A DNA stretch of 64,000 nucleotides from Gnetum montanum (lineage: Eukaryota; Streptophyta; Gnetopsida; Gnetales; Gnetaceae), in assembly GCA_015680685.1 (NCBI GenBank), contig MNCI01022155.1:543270-607269 (forward strand). The letters are read 5' to 3'. A model generated the notes under the pieces. That model was not told the DNA's origin and did not search any database. It saw nothing but the letters and a program-made list of their open reading frames with translations. Below, in pieces: positions 57,545 through 64,000 of this stretch. Position 1 is the first letter of the stretch, and each line of letters opens with the position of its first letter. The position numbers were made by a program, and so were the translations under genes.

Positions 57545-58745
57545 AATTCACTCCAATGGAAAAATCACATTCCAAATACTAAATCTAGATACTATGATAA
57601 GATAAATGATATGCGAGAAAACAAGAAAACTAGCTATGTTCAATTATTGCATGGTTCAACAGCCCACAAAACACCCAAACACAACCTCTCACACTCAAAT
57701 GATGCTGTAGAGTATGAGTTTCTACAACTACACAATGGTTGTTCTTAATACAAAATACAACCAATAGAGAATCTCTGACAACCTGGGATAGATCTCAACA
57801 CACAAGCAATACATAAGATACAAGAACACATAAGCCAATATACCACACATTGACCTTGCAGATGCAACCACAGATTTACTCATTCAATGTGCTCTATCAC
57901 ACTCTTACTAAGCTCTCATCAACTCAAGAGTTCTCACCAAAACATCTCTTCATGACATCTCATGACCTCTCATGGTACAAGCATGAAACACAATTGAAAT
58001 TTATTGGTAAAACAAGTCAAGATACCTAGGAAACCTTCCTCAAGTATAACTTGAAGATCCCATGTTGTTTCCATCTTTTTCCACTTTCTCTTGGCTATTT
58101 CCCGAATTGGAATAGGCAATTTCAAAAGTTTCCCTAGTCATATGGGTCATCCCTTGCCAAAATACAACTTTTAGAAGAGATGTCTCTTGAGTGTGGGAGA
58201 TGTCTCCTTCATGGATGAGACATCTCCTTTATGGATGAAATGTCTCTTCTTGGGTGAGATGTCTCACTTGAGACGTCCTAGTAGTTTGGGAGACATTTCC
58301 TCTGAGATATCTTCACTCTAAAGAGACGTCTCCAGCAATTTTGAGATGTCTCTTGGGAAGACTGAGCTCTCAGCAGAGACATCTCCTATGAAGTCTGAAC
58401 TCTTGGACAAGACATCTCCTTGGCCTCCAAGATGTCTCTATAGAGCCTAAAACTTACAAAAACCACACATAGGGAAGAGAACAAGGGCATTGGAAGAGGT
58501 GTCCCTACACTAGCTTTCCCACCCTTCAACAAGTAAACTCATGTGAACAAGGGAGTAGGGGTTGAAGTGATCCCCAACGCATGAAGTTTGGTCTTATGGA
58601 CCCCTACAACATCATCTGCGAATTGATCCTTCTAGTGGATCAAATTCTCATGCCTCTTCACTCCCTGAGCACTTGAAGCTTCCCTTCACTTGAGTACAAT
58701 TGCCTTTCTCTCCATTGAAGGCTTGGACTAATCAATAGCCCCCTT
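57545..58745 (-). repeat. Probable 3' LTR of gypsy D
   Basis: Lies directly downstream (minus strand) of gypsy D integrase, after a purine tract AAGTTGAAGGGGGC (plus 58738-58751). Non-coding. Exact ends are uncertain because no partner LTR is in the window. It contains the palindrome array at 58177-58438. Confidence 0.5.
58177..58438. promoter_or_regulatory. Phased array of 13 GAGACGTCTC-like palindromes
   Basis: Starts at 58177, 58197, 58217, 58237, 58256, 58270, 58290, 58304, 58323, 58343, 58376, 58409 and 58429. Most read GAGATGTCTC or GAGACATCTC, the two CpG-decay products of GAGACGTCTC, which itself survives at 58323. Eight of twelve spacings are 19-20 bp, two helical turns. A dimeric factor binding the ACGT core is possible (inference). 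Confidence 0.7.
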
Positions 58746-58763
58746 CAACTTATTGATGTTGCC

Positions 58764-60403
58764 CTATATGGTCTCCTCATCAACTGGTTCATGATAGTGT
58801 ACAAGATTTGACACATTAAATACAAAAGACATACCAACATTTTTTGGTAAATCAATTTCAAAAGAATTATCATTAACTTTGGTCTTAATTCTAAAATTCT
58901 TGACTTTTAACTTGGAGAGGTTAACACCTCTCAACTGCTTCTTCTTCAAGTGTATCCAAACCAAGTCACTAACATCAAAATTTGGCTTCCTTTTGCTCTC
59001 ATTCCTCTCTAGGACTCTCTCTTCAGCCTTTTTCTCAAGATTTGATTTCACTTGTGCATGGAGATCCCTCATCTCTTGTACAAAATCAGCACTAAGTTGA
59101 GTTTCACTATCAAAGCTCTTCAAGGTGTCCACCATCTTAGGACAAAAACCATAGTTCACCTCAAATGGGTTTTTACCAATGGCAACATGAAAAGCATTAT
59201 TGTATGAAAACTCAACATAACACAACAAATTCTCTCACTTGTGTGGCAATTCATCACACAAACAACTTAATATGTTCAACATGGATTTATTCACCACCTT
59301 CATTTGGCCATTAGATTGTGGATGATATGCACTAGAAAAGTTCATTTTTGTCCCTAAAATTTTTCAAAAGGACCTCCAAAAGTAACTAGCTAATTTGGAC
59401 TCACTGTCGCTAACAATATTTTGGAAAAACAAATTTGTAACATGGGAAGCATCAGTCACCTTTTTGCATGGAATGAACTATGTCATCTTGGAGAACTTGT
59501 TCACAACAACAACAATTGCATCGTTCCTACTCTTGGTTTTTGGAATACTACTCACAAAATCCAGACACACTTTCCCATGGACCCTTGGGAATTGGCGAAG
59601 GCATATAATGTCCATCCATTTGTTTATTTCTTTTGAACTTTTGACATGTCAAACACTCTTTCACAAATTTTGAAACTTTAGTTGCCATACCGGGCCAAAA
59701 ATAGTGCATACCCACAAGTTCTAATGTTTTGTCCCTACCCATGTGACTTGCCATGCCACTACAACGTTTTTCAAACAAAATCTTTTTTCTAAAATCATAA
59801 TTAGGAACATATACCTTTCCATTCATGAATAATTCATGTTGAATATGATAGTCCCTTCATTGATCTATCCTACTCAACAATGGCTCTTTGAGGCTCCTCC
59901 AAACTTGCCCAAAATCATCATCATGCTCATATAAATCAGCAAAATCACTCATACCTTTCACATGATGTATGTTGAAATTCACCACATGCACCCTAGATGA
60001 TGCATCAACCACCACATTGGCTTTCCCATTTTTGTGTTTCAACACAAAATTAAACTATTGCAATTGTGCAACCTACTTCATATGCTTTGCACTCAACTTT
60101 TTTTGGAAATTTAGAAATTGTAGTGCTTTGTGGTCCACCATCAAAGTGAACTTCTTGGTCAACAAGTAATGCTTCCAATGCTTAATCGCTTGAAGAATAG
60201 CATACAACACTTTTTCATATATGCTATATTTTTGCCTTGACTCAAACATCTTTTTAGAAAAGAAAGCAATAGGCCTACCTTCTTGTGAACGTACCATACT
60301 AATGGCAAGTCCACTTGCATCCACCTTCACCTGAAAAGTGTTTGAAAATCTGGAATTGCATGCACTAGTTTACTAGTTATTTTTGCTTTCAACAAGTCAA
60401 AGC
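58764..60403 (-). pseudogene. Gypsy D RNase H and integrase
   Basis: Minus strand, broken by stops. RNase H is at 60330-60073 (MKVDASGLAISMV, PIAFFSKKM, LMVDHKALQFL). The integrase zinc finger is at 59826-59548 (HMGRDKTLELVGMHYFWPGM, CLTCQKFKR). The integrase C-terminus is at 59228-58764 (CYVEFSYNNAFHVAIGKNPF, then KPNFDVSDLVWIHL, ending FNVSNLVHYH). No chromodomain is seen. The upstream reverse transcriptase is cut by the Copia element at 60404. Confidence 0.83.
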
Positions 60404-61051
60404 TGTTGGAAAAATGAAGACAAATACATTAATTGTTGTATTTCCTTTTATGTTGCATTTGATGTGGGGATGTGTTTTATCCCACATGTATTAGGATTGG
60501 GGTTTGGGCCTAATGTTTCCTCATATATAGGAGGCTTGGTGTTTTATCCCACATGTATGAGGATTGAGGTTTGGTCCTCATGTTTCTTCATAAATAGAAG
60601 GCTTGGGGGAGCCTTTAGCGTGTGCTTAAAAAGTGAAAGCATTGTATTAAGGTTTTACCTTGGAGACGTGAGTCTTGTTGGTGTTGATCTGAGATCTGTT
60701 GGAATAACAGATTGTGTGTTTGAAAAGTTGCTAGGACAGCTTGTGTCCTTAAGATTTGAGAAGAATAGAAGACAGATCAGCATTGTTGTGGAAGTAGGGT
60801 AAAAAGGGCCCAAACCACGTAACTCTCTGTGTTCTTGTGTTATTTCGTTTTTACTGTTTTCATTTTGCTTCCATTCTGTTATCATAGCAAATGTTTGCTA
60901 GAGTTTGGAATGTTTTGAGAGTGGTTTATAGTGTTTCTTACAGTGCAATATTTTGCCTCTAATGATTTATTCAGATCTGTAGGGTTTTCTAATAATTTCT
61001 CTAGAGCATTTGTAGAGCATTTGTAGTGTGTTTTCAGATCTGATTATAACA
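60404..61051 (+). repeat. 5' LTR of Copia-E (648 bp)
   Basis: TGTTGGAAAA...TTATAACA, followed two bases later by the primer site. It contains a 67-bp tandem duplication (60473-60539, 60540-60606) with a TATA-like box in each unit (CATATATAG, CATAAATAG). Confidence 0.9.
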
Positions 61052-61053
61052 AC

Positions 61054-61071
61054 TGGTATCAGAGCAAGGTT
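61054..61071 (+). other. Primer-binding site of Copia-E, initiator tRNA-Met type
   Basis: TGGTATCAGAGCAAGGTT, the standard Copia primer site in plants. Confidence 0.93.
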
Positions 61072-61078
61072 TAAAAAG

Positions 61079-61951
61079 ATGGAGAGGCTGCAAACAACGG
61101 AAAGATTGGTAGGAAGGAACTGGAACGTTTGGAGCATTTTGATGAAGGCTGTTTTAGCACAAAAGGATTGCCAAGAGGCCCTAGATCCCTCTCAACCAGC
61201 AGGAATGTCAACTGCTGATTGGAGGAAAATTAAGACTAGGGCATTGTCTTTCATTCATCCTACCTTAAGCAATGGGATTTTGGCCTCAATCAAATCGGAT
61301 ATGGATCCGCATGATCTGTGGCAAACGCTGAAGAATAGGTTTGACAAAGTATCAGGTTTGAATACCTTTCACATTTATCAGAAAGTTTTTAGATGCAAGA
61401 AGAGATCTGATGTGTCTTTTCAAGATCATTTGGATGAGATGATGGGAAATCTGAATAAGTTGGAGGAATATAAAATTGTTATTCCAGATCTAGTTAAATC
61501 CTATGCTTTGTTAGACTCCTTACCTGATTCCTGGTCTGCAATTGTGACATCTATTACTACTTCTATGAGTGTTTCATCTATGACATTTGAACAGGTTGTG
61601 TCTACCCTTCAGGATTCAGAAGGAAGAGTAGATGAATCTTTTAGATCTGGAAATGTTCATGTAGCAGAGGAAAGAGGTAGAAGTAGGAGACGTTTCCCAA
61701 GTAGGGGGAGAAGCACGGACAGAGGAGTATCACATGGCAGAACTCAAACTCAAGAATGCTGGTACTGCAAGAAGAAAGGTCATTTGAAGAAGGATTGCTT
61801 TGCATGGAAAGCACAGAAAAATAAAAGAAAAGAAAAGGAGAAGAAGTCAGAAGAAGGAACATCAGAGGTACATGTAGCTGATGAAAACATCAATTTTCTG
61901 ATTCAAGAACAATGTACAATGGTGGCAGATGGATGTAGCAGTGACATCTAG
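61079..61951 (+). CDS. Copia-E gag
   Basis: ATG at 61079, eight bases after the primer site; the longer open frame from 61028 lies partly in the LTR, so this start is preferred. 290 codons. The UBN2-type gag domain has NWNVWSILMKAVLAQK, DPHDLWQTLKNRFDK and VKSYALLDSLPDSWSA. It continues with a basic Arg/Ser stretch and a canonical zinc knuckle CWYCKKKGHLKKDC (C-x2-C-x4-H-x4-C, near 61758). It ends at TAG 61949-61951, in frame with the protease that follows, so the two are normally one polyprotein. Confidence 0.9.
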   Translation: MERLQTTERLVGRNWNVWSILMKAVLAQKDCQEALDPSQPAGMSTADWRKIKTRALSFIHPTLSNGILASIKSDMDPHDLWQTLKNRFDKVSGLNTFHIYQKVFRCKKRSDVSFQDHLDEMMGNLNKLEEYKIVIPDLVKSYALLDSLPDSWSAIVTSITTSMSVSSMTFEQVVSTLQDSEGRVDESFRSGNVHVAEERGRSRRRFPSRGRSTDRGVSHGRTQTQECWYCKKKGHLKKDCFAWKAQKNKRKEKEKKSEEGTSEVHVADENINFLIQEQCTMVADGCSSDI

Positions 61952-62368
61952 TTGATTGACTTAGGTGCCTCCTTTCATATTTCTCCTGATAAGTCTTGTT
62001 TTACATCTTATCATAAAGTTGAATCTAGTTTTGTATATGCTGCTAATGGAAAAGCTTTAAAAGTTCTTGGAATTGGAAGTATAAGTTTGCAACAAGCAGG
62101 GATGCCAAAGGTGACAATAGATAACGTTAGACATGTTCCTGAAGTTACAAAGAAGTTGATTTCAGTTCCACAGCTGGATGATTCAGGTCTGAATTTCAGT
62201 AGTGGAGGTGGGCATTGGAGGATTTCCAAGGGAATCATGACCATTCTGAAAGGAAAGGAGGGCAGCTTATATTGGCAGATTCATGCAACTCTATTGCAAC
62301 AGTTTCTGATACAAAAAATTTCGAAGTATGGCATAGACGTCTTGGACACATTGGTTGGTCAAGCTTAA
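61952..62368 (+). pseudogene. Copia-E protease and gag-pre-integrase
   Basis: Directly continues the gag frame. The active site reads LIDLGASFHIS where Copia has DSG, a Ser-to-Leu change explained by one base. NVRHVPEVTKKLISVPQL and GHWRISKGIM follow. A frameshift near 62340 separates it from the integrase zinc finger. Altered active site plus the TAG argue that this copy cannot move by itself. Confidence 0.85.
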
Positions 62369-62379
62369 AGGTACTTCAA

Positions 62380-63240
62380 AATTAGACTCTCATTCCTGTA
62401 TTTTCTTATGCTCAAACTAATTGCAAAGACTGTTTAGTTGGAAAATTTAAAAGAGTAAACTTTCGTAGGGATTTGCACAGCAGAAAGAAAAATATGTTAG
62501 AATTGGTTTATTCTGATGTTTGTGGTCCTATGAATCCCATTTCTCTTGGTGGATCTATTTATTTTGTAACTTTCATAGATGATTGTACAAGGAAGGTTTG
62601 GGTTTATATGCTGCAATCAAAAGATGAAGTGTTTTCAGTTTTCAAAACATTTGTTGCAAGAGTAGAAAATGAAATAGCTCTGAAAATAAAATGTTTGCAA
62701 ATTGATAATGGTGGGGAGTACACTTCTAAAGTATTTGCTGATTTTTGCAACATCTAAGGAATTAGGCACATTCGTACCCCTCTTGGTACACCACAGGAAA
62801 ATGGAGTTGTTGAAAGATGCAACAGAACATTGCTGGATCGTGCTAGAACAATGGTTTCAGGTGCAGGCCTACCTAAGACATTTTGAGGAGAGGCAGTTAT
62901 GACTGCTGCATATTTGGTGAACAGGTCTCCACATTCTTCAATTGGTAATGCTGTTCCAGAAGTTGTTTGGAAAGGTAAAAACGTTTCATACAGTCATTTA
63001 AGAGTTTTTGGATGTGAGGCATTTATGCATATTCCAAAGGAAAATAGAACTAAGATGGAAGACAGGGCTAAAAGTTGCATATTTGTTGGATATGGAGAAG
63101 ATGAGTTAGGATTCAGACTTTGGGATCCTGAATTGAAACATGTAGTGAGATCAAGGGACGTTAAATTCAGAGAAAATGTGATGTTTAGTGAGTTGCAAAA
63201 GAAAGATAAGGACAGAAATGGCTCAGAAAGCATAATGACT
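62380..63240 (+). pseudogene. Copia-E integrase
   Basis: Zinc-finger remnants lie at 62330-62460. The core has YSDVCGPM near 62512 (first Asp), QIDNGGEYTS near 62698 (second Asp), and, past a TAA at 62755-62757, TPQENGVVERCNRTLL near 62790 (Glu). One more stop is near 62884, then a GKNVSYSHLRVFGC block, CIFVGYG and RSRDVKF. Only two stops interrupt it. Confidence 0.88.
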
Positions 63241-64000
63241 CTTCTTAGCGTGACTGAAGAAATTGAAAATGATGAAACTCATGGATTTTCCAGATCTGGA
63301 AACGTTGGACAACATGCTGAAAGTACTTGGCAGCAAGCTGAGAACTTAGGACAGCAAGGAGAAAATGCAGGACAGCAAGAAAATGAGGTAGAAGATGATG
63401 AACAAGAAGCTACAGATGTGTCTCATTGGGTTAGAAGGTCAACCAGAACTACCAAACCTCCTGACAGGTACTCTCCCTCATTGAATTATGTACTTTACAG
63501 CGATAATGGTGAACCAAAAATAGTGAAGGAAGCCATGACATGTGTTGATGCCACAAAGTGGAAGGCAGCTATGAATGATGAATGGGAATCACTCCAACAG
63601 AACAAAACCTGGGAGCTAGTTCAGTTGCCAAAAGGGAGAAAACCCTTGGAGTGCAGGTGGCTATACAGAATTAAATCAGAGGCAAATGGGGAAAAACGTT
63701 TCAAGGCTAGGTTGGTGGTGAAAGGCTATGCACAGAAACCAGGTATTGACTTTCAAGAAATTTTTTCTCCAGTGGTAAAACACTCTTCTATATGTTTAGT
63801 GCTATCATTGGTGGCCTGCATGGACTTAGAGTTGGAACAACTTGATATAAAAACAGCATTCCTCCATGGAGATTTGGAGGAGGAAATTTACATGAAACAA
63901 CCAGAAGGGTATGAAGAACAACAAGGTTCAGGTCTGGTTTGTAGACTGAAAAAGAGTTTATATGGTTTGAAACAAGCCCCTAGGCAGTGGTATAAAAGGT
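63241..64000 (+). CDS. Copia-E linker and reverse transcriptase, truncated by window end
   Basis: No stop from about 62890 to the window end. The linker is acidic and Gln-rich with repeated GQQ-EN units (63310-63390). The RRSTRTTKPPDRYSP start of reverse transcriptase is near 63435. Then come [59 protein letters not shown] and LKKSLYGLKQAPRQW. The catalytic YVDD lies beyond the window. Confidence 0.9.

Larger units (their letters stand above)
60404..64000 (+). mobile_element. Copia-E, young Copia element, 3' part outside window
   Basis: 5' LTR, initiator tRNA-Met primer site, gag, protease, integrase and the start of reverse transcriptase in order, with only a few stops. It inserted in gypsy D; the left target duplication is probably AAAGC (60399-60403). 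It is the best-preserved autonomous-type element here. Confidence 0.9.

Noticed and set aside
58177-58438. CRISPR-like short repeats
   Set aside because: Ten-base palindromes with about 10-bp separations inside an LTR; no spacers and no cas genes.

Overview
The window is plant nuclear DNA and is almost entirely transposable elements. The clues are plant-type Copia, Gypsy, L1-like and RTE-like retroelements, a plant BTB/POZ gene with GT-AG introns, primer-binding sites matching plant tRNA-Asp and initiator tRNA-Met, and N gaps of a draft assembly. Old, decayed, nested elements and very low gene density suggest a large seed-plant genome, perhaps a gymnosperm; that assignment is inference. I see no CRISPR arrays, rRNA or tRNA genes, or bacterial operons.

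Layout. 1-6375 is a minus-strand gypsy element (A) with a 5' LTR, a tRNA-Asp-type primer site and a gag-protease frame broken by a single stop, but no polymerase. It abuts 6381-8927, the 3' part of a plus-strand relative (C). 9180-12400 is a decayed LINE split by a solo LTR (10367-11166) with a perfect 5-bp target duplication. 13029-14361 is the one convincing host gene, a three-exon BTB/POZ gene. 14560-26200 is a Copia nest: Copia-1 contains Copia-2, which contains a LINE; a 481-bp block between two single Ns seems to be placed backwards. 26200-27250 is a LINE scrap. 28839-30313 and 32510-37081 are LINE copies. 38033-39420 is a three-copy tandem repeat with a tRNA-like promoter. 40690-57540 is a deep nest: an RTE-type LINE holds a minus-strand LINE, which holds a third LINE, which holds a 10.5-kb gypsy (B, 44351-54861), which holds two more LINE fragments. 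57545-60403 is another gypsy (D), cut by a younger Copia (60404-64000, running off the window).

The main discovery candidate is one LINE family with six copies here (18217-21125, 28839-30313, 32510-37081, 42158-56338 interrupted, 45274-45658, 49516-50689). Downstream of reverse transcriptase and its zinc-binding domain the family carries a conserved domain of about 150 residues, a charged coiled coil, and a DnaJ-like J domain. Five of the six copies keep the diagnostic His-Pro-Asp triad. This suggests a retrotransposon that encodes its own Hsp70 co-chaperone module. I know of no described LINE with this architecture, but I could not search.

The gypsy A/B/C family looks non-autonomous: gag-protease plus, in B, an Athila-like env-region ORF, with no polymerase. 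Its LTRs carry clusters of a GCGATATCGC palindrome. Gypsy D's LTR carries 13 copies of a GAGACGTCTC-like palindrome, mostly spaced 19-20 bp.
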